This document shows, piece by piece, positions 1-11,355 of a DNA stretch of 64,000 bases. The notes beneath the pieces are model-generated. The model saw only the letters and a program-made list of their open reading frames with translations. It was not told the DNA's origin and ran no database searches. The stretch is taken from NCBI GenBank assembly GCA_964036295.1, contig OZ038462.1, positions 11,270,440 through 11,334,439 on the forward strand, in the 5' to 3' direction. Origin of the DNA: Plumapathes pennacea. Taxonomy: Eukaryota; Cnidaria; Anthozoa; Antipatharia; Myriopathidae. A program made the translations under genes and the position numbers. Every line of letters starts with the position of its first letter. Positions within the stretch are counted from its first letter, which is position 1.

Positions 1-382
1 GAGTTTACTCTTATTCGCTCACTTTTTGTCACTTTATTTCAACGAGCAAGGCGATCAAGTGCACTGCTATTACACTGTTTGATTGCTCGGAGACGTCGAC
101 GAAGACAACAAGCGGGATTATTTCGATTTAAGACCAGTTTGGCTTGGCAAGCAGGGCACCGGTTCACGCGAAACGCTTGGGTTCTTCCCAGGCTGCTCTG
201 GTTTGCAAACATGCTGCAGTCAGATATTTTGAATACGTGGTGGAAGGAGAACTTTCGTGTTTCAAGACATACTTTTGACTTCATTTGTGCGCCATCTCTG
301 CGCGGCAAATGTATCCCACGTGCTTAGTCTTCACTTCATGATCTGTCACTAGCGCATTAAGCGACGAGCCCCTATTGGTTAA

Positions 383-2250
383 AGTGCACATAAGCCTTCA
401 GAGGATACATTTTTATACGAAATTAGGAAGTAATCTAAGCAACTTATGCCCAAAAGAAAGCCTTTCCGAAGCGTTCTTATATTTTTTTCACGCGTTTGAA
501 ATCGGAAATATAAAATTCAGACCGCGCAATGTAGGAGACTGGGACTTGTGACGTCAGAGGAGTGGCGCGTTTCGGCTCGGCACCTCTTCATAGCTCTTAT
601 TTATCAGGTTTGTGTACGTTTTTCTCGCTGTTTACCCGTGTTTTTGGACTCGTACGGCAATGGCGAGCTCTAGAAGCGATGAAGAAAGCGGTATATCTGA
701 TATCTGAACTATATTACATTGATTCCGCGTGTATACTGTACGATATCCACTATGAAGTCCAACCCGTGCGCTGACAAGAGCTACTTGCTGACCAAGAATG
801 GCATGAAGCGTAACAGAAAGGAAAGGGAGGGAAAAGAACAAGAACCATAACACTGCAAGATCGCTCGGAAGAACATTTTTGAGCCAGTAGTTGGTAAGCG
901 TAAAATATGTCCGAGTTTTGGATTTGTTTACGTGGTACATCTGTAATTGCTTCTCTGTGTTTTACTCATATTTTAGGTGTTCGTGTGGGAATTGCAATGT
1001 TGATGTGCTACGGCAGCATCGGCATTCACAAGCATTGAGATTCTGCGGATGTCTCACGATAACTCTCGCTCGGGATTTCGACTGAGAGCAGTTGCGTAAT
1101 TCGTCACGGCAGTTGACCACGGTCAGTTATATTTGACTTCGAGAGAGCGCAGCTCTTCTGAAAACTCCTGGAATGTACAAAAACAGTCATTCTAAACTTC
1201 CCTGTACGGGTAGACAATAAAGTATTACACTTTAATTGCGGTTTGTGGCGCCCTTCTTCACCGTTTGGAGGATTTTGCTTTCGCCGCGGTGGATCAACAG
1301 GCGACTGTCAACAGTCAGAACGACTCCTTTCGGAGTTTGCCAAAAATTTCCAACTTCTGCGGCCGTCGTCTAACTTCGGCGATGTGGAAACCAAGTTGTT
1401 TGAGTAAATATGTGCCACAAATCCGGCACACGGTCGACTATAGCCCTAGAAAAATCTAGCCGAAAAACCATCTTTCGCTCGGTTTCAAACATGAATTGCA
1501 TGTCGCAGTGTTGACCTCATTGACCATAAACCTCCGGCGAACGCGATGGTTTGCTCATTTGATATTCGATACCTACGATAGAAAAGGTAACAAACTTCCC
1601 ACAGCTGAATATATTTTGGATTAAATATAATTACGTATTACTACCCGTCGACAAATTGTGGGACCCGACGATTACTCGGTCAATCTTTCCCCTTCTTATC
1701 AACTTTGTACTACAATACCGAGATTGTCCTTTACCAGGTCCAAGTCGAGATTGTGCAATTCGTTATTGTCAATTCCATGCAATGTCAAAATCATCTGGTT
1801 TGAAATAAGCTGAGCAGAACCGGAATTGATCGTCAGCTCCCATTTCACACGTTTGGCCTTGACAAACTGGACCATTTCTCTTTCGCTTCCTCGCTTCACC
1901 CCTTTGGTCATTCGGAAACTGAATCATATAAAATGCGAATCCTTGCTTATGATCTGGCTCCCAGGAGCAGCCTCCAACAACACATCTATAAGGCATTTCG
2001 GAGTAAAACCGGTGAAAACTCTGTTCGGACGAGTCGAGACGCCACTCCTCTGACGTCACAGCCCAGGCCCTTGATCAATCATCTTACGCGGACAAATCTA
2101 AACCGGAAGTCAAAATGGCACTTTTTCGCATGTTTACCGGGCGAAAAAAAATATAAGAGCGCTTCGGAAGGGCTTTCTTTTGGGCATAAGTTGCTTAGAT
2201 TACTTCCTAATTTCGTATAAAAATGTATCCTCTGAAGGCTTATGTGCACT
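383..2250. mobile_element. TTAA-flanked DNA transposon, THAP-bearing, probably Kolobok-like
   Basis: Long terminal inverted repeats start AGTGCACATAAGCC and are nearly identical for about 110 bp (383-490 against 2140-2250); weaker inverted similarity continues to about 565 and 2042. The element is flanked by TTAA at 379-382 and 2251-2254. It is about 1.87 kb and encodes a THAP-like remnant on the minus strand but no intact transposase. TTAA targets are used by piggyBac and Kolobok elements. THAP domains are known in Kolobok transposases and the ends lack the CCC start usual for piggyBac, so Kolobok is the better guess. It looks non-autonomous or decayed. Confidence 0.7.
1769..2059 (-). pseudogene. 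THAP-domain remnant inside transposon
   Basis: A 96-residue frame inside the 383-2250 element. It has the THAP layout: a Cys pair near residues 26 and 31 (CVVGGCS), a central basic stretch, and an end resembling the THAP C-terminus (CSAYFKPDDF). The final zinc-binding His of the C2CH set appears replaced by Tyr, which argues for decay. No transposase catalytic region follows. THAP domains are zinc-dependent DNA-binding modules shared by P-element and Kolobok transposases and some host proteins. Its position within the inverted repeats says it is transposon-derived. Confidence 0.5.
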
Positions 2251-2427
2251 TTAACATGCTGGGGAAATGAATTTACCCTTGCTGTTTCTTATGGGTAGCT
2301 GTCAGGGGAAACTCTATTGTTCGCATGACATATTCAAGGCCCAGAGGGTGAAATTTCCCCGAGGTTATTTAGCTGGGGTAAACTCGGTCACACTTATCTG
2401 TCATTAATACCAAATATGGCAAACGTT

Positions 2428-2791
2428 ATTGCGCAATCATTGACGTCACAGGTTTTTCATATTTTTGACTTGATCTCCCTCAGTTTTTAACTGATCGGAA
2501 CGAAACTAACGGCATTTGAAAGGGCTCGTGGAGATCTAAAAAAGTGTCTGTTTTTTTAATTTTGGTTCAAAACTTTTTGTATGATTTTTTTAAATTTTAA
2601 CAATGTGCAAAATTTTCAGTTTACATTAAAAAGTTCATAAAAAAAGTTTGAAGCAAAATTTCAAAATTCTGAGACGCTTTTGTAGACCATTAGCTCTTTC
2701 ACATGCTGTTGGATTTCGTTCTGATTAGTTAAAAATTGAGGGAGATTAAGTAAAAAATATAAAAAATATATGACATCACTGATTGCACAAT
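2428..2791. repeat. Foldback (hairpin) element
   Basis: Two arms of about 165 bp are imperfect reverse complements meeting near 2600. The left arm starts TTGCGCAATCATTGACGTCA and the right arm ends with the complement (TGACATCACTGATTGCACAA). Both arms carry the run TGATCTCCCTCA or its complement-strand equivalent. No coding capacity is visible. This is the structure of a foldback or long-TIR MITE. Confidence 0.6.
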
Positions 2792-5646
2792 AGGTTCCCC
2801 TAAGCTCAATATCCATGGCAACCACCACCATGAATCAATGTGCTGATTTGCAACAAACATTTCAATACATTTTAAAAACCCGTATGACATTTTAGGGGGG
2901 GGGGGTGATACCTTAAGCGAAAGTGTTCCTTTCAGCCTCTGTGATTGGTGGAGTATTACTATGGTTTTCGATAGTCATCTGAAAACCACTCTAACTGCTA
3001 CGATAAGTGTACGTTTGTGGTGCAAAAATAAGGACTTCGAAACAAAAAGCGATCTGCCAGATTTCTCGAAAAGAATGTTGTCCAACCTCAAAAAATTCAT
3101 TAAACAATGAGACAACTGTCAAAAATTGGCTTTTATTTGAAAATTTGACAAAAAATCAAGCGTCCACTTCATTCACTTCTTGATTACAACGATAAAATCT
3201 GTTTTGCATAACTGTAACAATGAACAGTGGATTCTAATAGTGGCATAACACGTCTGCATAGAAACTGAACACAATGGTTGTCGTAGGTACGTTTGCCAAA
3301 CATTTGTCCTGGTTACTACAGATAAAACTTAAGGTACCCAAAAGGCAAATTTGTGTCATTTAGAATGAACTACTTCTTCAACAACAATCAAACACCCCAA
3401 GAGGCAAATTGTGTCACTTAAGGGACTACTTCTTTGCCATGCCTTTTTTATGTCACCATAAACAACCAAGCATCACCACTGAAAGATGAATGCAAAAGTT
3501 TAACTGGCACACTCCACACGAGAGCCATTTCAAGGCTTTTGAGTGTTCCATGCCAAAAACCTTTTGCAGAACAATTTGTTCAAGTTCTCAATTAAAACGT
3601 GTGAGCATTTCTAAAATAACACTGCGGTTTAGAACGGTACTCTGTGGCTCAGTGGAAAACTTTAGAGGAACAAAACAAAACACTACTTGCGCTTCTGACC
3701 ACAGAAAGTGGCGTGTGCAAATTATATTTATCTCATAATCATGATGGAAATCGCCTTGCACTGAAGTCAAGTTTAGCAGGGTTTCTCTCTGCTGTGAGCA
3801 AGTATTTCAACAACTACATATACCCTTGGTGGTGACGTTTAGTTTGAACAGCAATAAAGAAATTTGACCTGACAATAAATCTAGTCCTAAATGATCCCCA
3901 AAACTAGCTTGGTGTGCAATACTCAAGATAAATTGTATGTCATGGGCAGTGACAGCTAAATATCATTTCCACTTTTTTTCCACAAGGGAAATCATACTAT
4001 GGCACTACAGATCAGATAAATTCATTGACAACCACTTAAAGAAATCCAACACAGAAAAAACTGAACTTATATTACAATCATTCAAATCATATACTATTTT
4101 TCATTTGCAACAGGGAAATATATTATCAATCATTTGGTACAAAACTCTGGGGGTCCACGCATATCAGATCACAAGGGTAAACTTTAGATTTTAGATACCA
4201 CAGCTCTACGCACAGGACAGGGGCATCAGATTAATCCTGAACAGTTATCCTATACAAGTAACATGTAGTCTTGTTTGTTAGTGTAAACACCTTGGGGTTT
4301 GTTAGATTTACCACTGGAAAGAAAAGGTAGGGCATTAGTGAGTTAACATTAAATGCTTGCATTACTTTTGTATTACTTTTAACTTGTTACAGTTACAATA
4401 TTTACAGAATGTGCGCACATTGATAAAGTTAGTCTACGGTCCTTTAGGGAAGCATTGCTGCATTGAATAACGTTAATGAGGTGCAAAGTGCTGTAACAAA
4501 CATGTGAGACACTGTACTACGATAAAATGGACTGCGCTAGAGTGGTGTTTTTTGGCAAAAGTCAAGCTTACCCGATCATGAATTCATATAAAAATACGTA
4601 AGATCACCTTCTAGTGACAGTTATTATAAATGCCATTTCTTGAGATACTGTGTTTTGAAAAAAACGCATACAGCTAAAATATATTAGAAATTTTAAATTT
4701 GATAAATTTTTTGGCGACATTTAAAAATTTGGGGTGGGGAGGGTGGATGGTGTTTTCACCTTATCTCTGGTAAGGGTGTTCTCTGACGGGTCGCCTTGGT
4801 TTCACAGCACCTGCAACAAAACAAAGAATGAAAGCTGGTCTATCTGCAGTATCACTCTACTGAATACACAATCTACACAGGGCTACGTGCATTGCAGTTT
4901 GATGGCACACAACATGTGACTTTTCATCAACACACTTTTACATGTAAATGTCAATGCAAGCCCCCAAAATGTTGAGATGCATACAGTCCCAAAAATATTG
5001 ACCTATGGATGGACAGGCAAACTGAATTCCCTACTTGTGGGGCATATGTGGTAGAGTAAGTGCCTACCAAGTATTGAGGGCTCTGCCAGGGCATAGTCTA
5101 ACATCGTGGGTCTTGCAGCAGCATATGGAAAGTCCAGCGTGGCTGCAAGATGTGGATGGTAGCCAGCTGCTACTGCAATACAGCAATATTCTAGATTAGA
5201 TTGCCATTACACTTCAGAAATTGAGTAATGCTTTTCATATTACTCCTTAGTACAGTATACAAATTGTCCCAAGCACTGAATAAGAATGTGTGGGAGTGAC
5301 CATGTGCATGCCATAGAGAAGATGTACTGTTTGATGAATCGACTATGGGCCCATGTGTAAAAACTGGAAATCTGAGCTGAAATTTCAAGCATTGGCCCTT
5401 TATGATATACAGTATCTTTTTTTTCTTTTTTTTTTTTTGTCATCTTTGGCACAGGAGGTAAAGACAGCTAATGACTCAAGAGTAAAAAAGATAACCAGGT
5501 TTTCTTTTCTCATAAAACCTGAAATTAAAGAAATTACAAAACAGATTGCCACAAGAATCTACTTGAATCACTAGCTTTCCTTAAAAGAACAAGCACAAAA
5601 TATGTATGAAGTGTTTCAACAAATGACTACTGATTATGGAGATGGC
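2792..5646. other. Intergenic, no gene recognised
   Basis: No splice-bounded coding segment could be seen on either strand. Short direct repeats containing GGCAAATT and GTGTCA occur at about 3340-3435. The stretch lies downstream of the quaking stop, so part may be its 3' UTR or hold alternative last exons, which are common in quaking genes. None is demonstrable here. Confidence 0.4.
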
Positions 5647-8600
5647 TTAGAATTTAGAAACACCCTGAAAAGAGTTGAGATAACCTTGGAGAGAGAGATG
5701 GGCAAGGGGTACTACAGTGAACCCACCAGGGGGTCTGGCAAAGGGGTAGCCAGCCAACGCAGTAGGCACAGGCACACCCAAAAGTCCGGTGTGCACTGAA
5801 AATGCACCAGCATTGTTGCCACCCTGCTCACGGAGTGTTCCATTCAAGAAGGCAAGTTCCTTCAACTGGGTTTTCTTTAATTCATCTTCGCCATCTTCCT
5901 GTAAGAACAAGTATGTAGCCACATTAGCAAATGTTCCTTATGTTACATGATAATAATGTCACATTACAGGCTATTTCTAAGTTGCCTTTATACCAAAACA
6001 AGGTACAGCACAAAAATATCAATATGAAAACAAACAAGTTATGTAGGTAAAACTAATTTGATCAAATTTTGAAACAAAATCAACAGGCAACTTTGACTTT
6101 TTGTTTACCATACAGTCAACTCCAAGACAGATACCTCTATAAGCCGGGCAGGGTTTGTGGAACTCAGCCAATCAAATTTCACTTATTTGTCTGTGTCTAA
6201 ACTCTCTATAAGCCAGACATACAGTAGAAGACGGACACCTAGGCCAGGTCTCGAGGGTGTCAGTCTTAGAGAGAGTTCATTGTAATCAAACCAAAATAAC
6301 ACCAAAAGGAAATTTATATAATTATAATTATTACAACAATTTTAGGACAAATGTAGAGCCAGCTATCTTTGCTCATGGTTTGTGTGGCTGAGGAACATAC
6401 CACAGGGCACAGAAGATCTTTGACTCTGTCAACAGCTTTCGCTAGCTTGATGCTTGCTCTGTCCTCTGTGTCTTCAACTGTGATGAGGACATGCAGGGGT
6501 TCCTCCAGGTGCTCATAGTTGGGCGTCCCTCTTTTCTCTTCTTCCTACACAGCACACACAAAACATAATGATCTTCTCAGGCCATAACGCTGTCTCAACT
6601 GCAGCTCTTTTGTGCATTGAAAACCATGATCAGTCATTTTTAGGGCTCCAGAAAGCTGACAATTAGCAACCGATCTCCATACAACTCGTTTAAGAAAACA
6701 ACGTTGGCTTCTAGTTTTGCCTAAAATTACTACCTACAGCATTTGCTAATATTGATTAATCAAGTTTTTTTGTGTTAGGAACCAAATTAAGCCTTGTATT
6801 TTTTACACATGTCCAGATGCATGCATTAATCAAAAACATTGAAATGGTTGAGAGGGCCCCCTAATGTGAAATTGAAGGAATTAGAAGAGTGTCACAAGAA
6901 TGTAATCATCAACAGCTATCAAGTGCTAGGTTGTCCATACTGTTCCACTGTCTTATCTCTGATTAGAAACTGAAAAGAGAAAATTGAAGTCAATCACAGT
7001 CAATGTGTACCTGCTTTTTGTCTTTCATGGAACCTCTGCCTCGCACTAACAACTTGCAGCCATATGTTGTTTCAACACATTTCAGGGTCATTCCACGTGG
7101 TCCAATGATTCTACCTACAAAGTTAAACTAGTCCAAAAGAAATACCTGTCAGTTTCAAAATAGTCCATGTACTGTACTGTACTGTAGGATCTTCTGATGC
7201 AAGAGTGGTTACCCATTAAATGTTATCTTGGTTTGTGAAAGAAGTCTTTTAATCACTAAATCCTTGGCAAATCAGAAATAATCAATCCACTATTTTCAGG
7301 GGATTGGCAATCCATTTCCATCCAACTTGTTTGATGCTTCACTCAGCCTGATGGTGCTGCTATCATTTTGCCATTGACTTACACATATTACAGTACACTG
7401 ACTCAGAGCATGACAAAAGCCATGTCCACTACAGACAGGAGCAACCAGACCTCCCAACGGCCTAGTATTTTTTCCCAACGACGTGTTCTGTTTGAACCAT
7501 CTGGACTTGTGCAGAGTATTAGTATTCTTGTGTTGGGGACCTAAACCAGCCTTTTCTTACACATTTCCAGATGAATACAAAAACCTTGGAATGACTTATG
7601 ACCCTAAAGATTCAGGATTTGTTAACCACTAAGAGTTAGTATAAGAGTACCGCAGTTGGATCTGTCAATAATGGAAAAGTACATTTTCAGTGACACTGAA
7701 CTCATACTTCTGCAAAGTGTATATAAACACAAATAGGCCATTTCAGAGATGCCTTATGCCTCTGTTTCATACCAAGGCCTAGTGCAAAACCTTTCTTATA
7801 TAAATGAGCTTTATGTGCATGAAAAAAAAAACTAATTTCCATAAGAAAGGTTTTGCACTGAGCCTTGTCTTGAAAAACAGAGGCAACAGGCATCTCAAAA
7901 ATGGCCTATTTATATTTATATGTAGAACTTTCCCTTTCATGAATATGGACTTACTGTACACGAGATGAGGTTGTGTGAATACTACTGCTGTGCAGAGTTC
8001 AGCACATTACTGTACTTAAAATTGCTTCCTCACCTTGGGGTATGCCTGAACTGGAGCAAAGACTTTCTCTGTAAGCTTCACTTTTGGGCCTTGAGGGGGA
8101 GGCAGATCATTCTCCTCCACAGTCTCTGTGACACCATTGGTCGAGCCATGGAAAAGCTCATTTCTAACTCGATTGATTTCTACAAAAATGAAGAAGTTTT
8201 AAGATCTTAACAGAACTTCTGGTAATAATCAAGGTGTTTGATATACACCAACGAATTAACAACATGGTACATGTACATGTAATTTTTTTTCAAGAAAGGC
8301 AAAATTAATACAATGATCTCATGATTTCCTGAGTACCCTGTTGTACATTATTGTCAGTGGCTGACAACAGCTAAACAAGGAGTATGCATCAACAGTAACA
8401 ATAAAACACCAGCACCTCTTATTACTAAGAATTATAACTGAGAACAGATCATCTTGATCAAAATGGGAATCTCGGGATTCATAAGACAAAATCTTGAAAC
8501 ATTTCCTAATATGGTATATACAAAGCCTTGAAACAATAGAGAAGTATTGGAAATTCAGAAACAAACTGGCAATGATGGAAGAAAGGAGCCAGTCAGTGTA

Positions 8601-11155
8601 AGATTCAGGAAACCTAAAAAAGGCTGGTATGGCTTCACATGCTTTTTTTCTTTTTCTTCAAAATTTAATCTTGATGTCATAATGTACAAGTTTAAAGCCT
8701 TGGGAGCTCACAACATATTGCTCATAAAAAGATACATCTGGTCCTCATAACAATCAAGGCAAGATGAGGACTGAATAGTTATGATAAGAGTGCCTTTAGC
8801 ACTGTAGTATCAAATAACCAGCATACTTCCAAGTGTATATCAGAGTAAAGTCGTTTTAATAAAATTCAAGCAATTCCCTGTTTTTCTAAAATATGATCAA
8901 AAAATCTTTACAGTACTGTGTCATATAATCTCCAAACATTTCATTGTCACTGGACAATTAAACAGACAGCACACTTTTATCTTACATTTGCATGTTTTTT
9001 TTTTTTTGTCTGATAAAAGCAAACAAAAAAATCTCATATTGATTGTACAGAACAAAAAATGCTTTTTTGGCATATCCATGTTTTTTTGTTTTTTTTTCCA
9101 AAGCTCCAACCATGGTCCCATAAAAGTTTTATTAATTTGACTTATTTTGAATTTATTGTTTCTCAAAACATCAGGAAAAAAAAAGATGTGAGAAAATTTA
9201 GCAGGTGCCAAAATCCATTTTGTTTTTCAATTTTTTGATTATTTATTGATGTATTGTTCCAAAATAAAAACAAAATGCTGTTCAACTGAACTAAGAAATG
9301 ACAAAAATATATATACACAAGACTGTCTTTCAGATGAGAGTTCTCTGTACACCAGCAACTTTCTATATAAAGACAGATCTACAGGGTGTATGCTAAAATT
9401 ATACAATCACTGCATTTTCTTGAGATTCACAAAGATTATTAATCTCAGACTTTGTAATAATTACTTTCAACTGCCAATAAAAAAGCTGGGCATATATCAA
9501 AGGGATCTTGTCTGTGTAAATAAACCACAGTAAAAAACACTTATAGCAAATTTTGTTCCTACTACCATATATACAGTACATGCAAGATTAAAATTGGGGC
9601 TTTCACAAGTTGTACTGCAGTTCCATTTAGTTATAATATGACTCATGCAGTGCAAAATGTTCTCAATACAGCAATATCTTGGTTATCATAGGATGAACAG
9701 AACAACAAGCACATGTGCTTACAGATCTTGTTCACATGAGATACGAATACATTTAATTTATTGATCTACCAGTGCCAAGCTTCAAAGCCTTGAATCAAAT
9801 GACAAATTTGGCTTCCATGCAAAGACGACTTTGGTGTGTTCAAAGCAGAACAAGGCTGAGTACATAAAAGTGACTTTTCGACCGGATATGGGGAGGGACC
9901 TTTATGACTTCGTATATCTTTAAATTTATCGCCAAACAACCAAGGAAAATGCTTGATAATCTTTCAACAGGAATAAATGGTATTTTTGTTGTTAGTAGAA
10001 TGAGATTTTCATTTAGCCCTCTTGGCAAAAAATAAATAAATAACAAGGCAATTTCTTCCTAATTCCACGTCTTAAAAGTGGAACGCGTTGGTTGAATAAA
10101 CTATCTCTTCTGGCTTGCATGGCGACAACATAGTTTTTGTCATCTGTCGTTCTGAACCAATTCACCACAAATTTCATGGATCGTCGGGCATTTTGAGTTA
10201 GAAAAGTTACAAGCAAATTTACATATCTGGCACAATACCAAACGATTACCACTATTTGCGCAAAGAAAGAATATCTCGAATTGTCGGCAAGAAAAGCCTC
10301 CCTCGAAAATGAATAAATTTTCGTGTCAAATGAAGCGAAGATCCACCTTAAAATACTCTCGTCTTCGCCTCTACAAACGCTCTGGGATTTGAGGGAGAAT
10401 TGGTGATAAGCTTATTCAAGGAACATGTGATTTCAAAGAGGATTTAAAATATTTATGTGTCCCAACAAGGTAGACGAAAGACATTACAAAAAATAAGAAG
10501 TTAATGAAACATAACGTAAATAATATCTCCTAGACAAAGCCAGCCAACGTGTGTTTAACGATATGGCATTTGAACGGTCATCGTAAAACGCTACAGTGAT
10601 AGATCGCGTTTAACGAAGAGAGAGCGACGCGGTGTGGAAAATTTCCACACGCACGTGATTTGAAATGTGCAACGCGAAATACTTTGAAAGCAGATCAAAA
10701 GCTCAATAAAAACAAACCTGGTGGCCATTTCTTGTTGTCGAAGCTTCCACATGTTTCACACAGGCCAAAATAAAACCTTCCCCTGCTCTGTAAACAAGCC
10801 AGACCATTTCCGGAGAGCGCAAACAAATGGAAGGTCTTTGCGAGCGAGTCACAAAGGTATCTGATTACACATTCGACGTTAGACAAAAAAAACCGCCTTA
10901 GAAAAATTAGGTATTACGTCCAAAAACGTTACTTTCAGTAGGATTGGCGATTACTTGTCCATTTACAGATTATTTACCCTAAACTACTGTTATCATTACG
11001 TTAAATTGGGAGTTATGGGTCGAAGCAGCTCGTACCGTACCTTGATCCAGCAATCGTTCCGCGTGTATAAAGATCTTGGGCATTTTCGCCACGGTTGTTT
11101 TGTCGCTGAGCAGATCGTTAAGATATTCAGCAGAAGCAGCCATAAAGCTAGACAT
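5647..11155 (-). CDS. QKI-like: Quaking/held-out-wings-like STAR RNA-binding protein
   Basis: Five coding exons join in phase: 11041-11155, 8034-8179, 7011-7127, 6401-6544 and 5647-5898, giving about 257 residues. The STAR domain is complete. QUA1 (about residues 8-48) includes [10 protein letters not shown] and ERLLDQEINRVR. The KH domain (about 80-170) has [12 protein letters not shown] at 88-99. QUA2 (about 175-197) has [19 protein letters not shown]. Quaking proteins dimerise through QUA1, bind ACUAAY-type sites in RNA, and control splicing, export and stability. The ATG at 11155 gives [12 protein letters not shown] in good agreement with family N-termini. The C-terminal tail is short compared with vertebrate QKI (about 325-340 residues); the last exon may instead splice on at a GGTGGG inside it, so the 3' end is the least certain part. 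Confidence 0.85.
6114..6283. repeat. MITE with CAGTCAACTC-type ends
   Basis: Inside the intron between quaking exons 4 and 5. The left end CAGTCAACTCCAAGACAG and the right region around TCTTAGAGAGAGTTC are imperfect inverted repeats, and CTCTATAAGCC motifs recur inside. The ends resemble pogo/Tigger-type MITEs. It is a small non-coding element. Confidence 0.4.
6650..6855. repeat. Dispersed repeat, copy 1 of 3
   Basis: Shares ordered blocks (GTTAGGAACCAAATTAAGCC, then TTTTTTACACATGTCCAGATG, then ACATTGAAATG) with diverged copies at about 7290-7600 and 59555-59745. No coding capacity is seen. The family is unidentified. Confidence 0.5.
7722..7920. repeat. Short foldback element
   Basis: In the intron between quaking exons 2 and 3. 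The arms AAATAGGCCATTTCAGAGATG and CATCTCAAAAATGGCCTATT are inverted, and inside them GTGCAAAACCTTTCTTAT pairs with ATAAGAAAGGTTTTGCAC. A half-copy with the same GAGCCTTGT and CAGAAATGG blocks lies near 62140-62190. Confidence 0.6.
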
Positions 11156-11355
11156 GTTGGTTGGTTAGGGTTAGCAGAACGTAAAAATGAGAACACAAAA
11201 AAACACCAGTTTGTTGTTGCTCAACCCCTCCACTTTGAGCGTGAACTTGTGATGGGACAGAAACACGAAATCGAGGCAACGAGCCCGCGGACAGGCAGCA
11301 GCATAAAGAGTGGGTAAAACGTGCCATATATGAAGTACCTACCTATGTAACCAAA
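11156..11355. promoter_or_regulatory. Shared upstream region of quaking and DNAJC8
   Basis: Only 200 bp separate the quaking start codon (11155, minus) from the DNAJC8 start codon (11356, plus). No TATA-like element stands out and the stretch is more GC-balanced than its surroundings. A bidirectional promoter is inferred from this spacing. The transcription starts themselves are not visible. Confidence 0.5.

Noticed and set aside
10695-10886. ORF between quaking exons 1 and 2
   Set aside because: Quaking exons 11041-11155 and 8034-8179 join perfectly without it.
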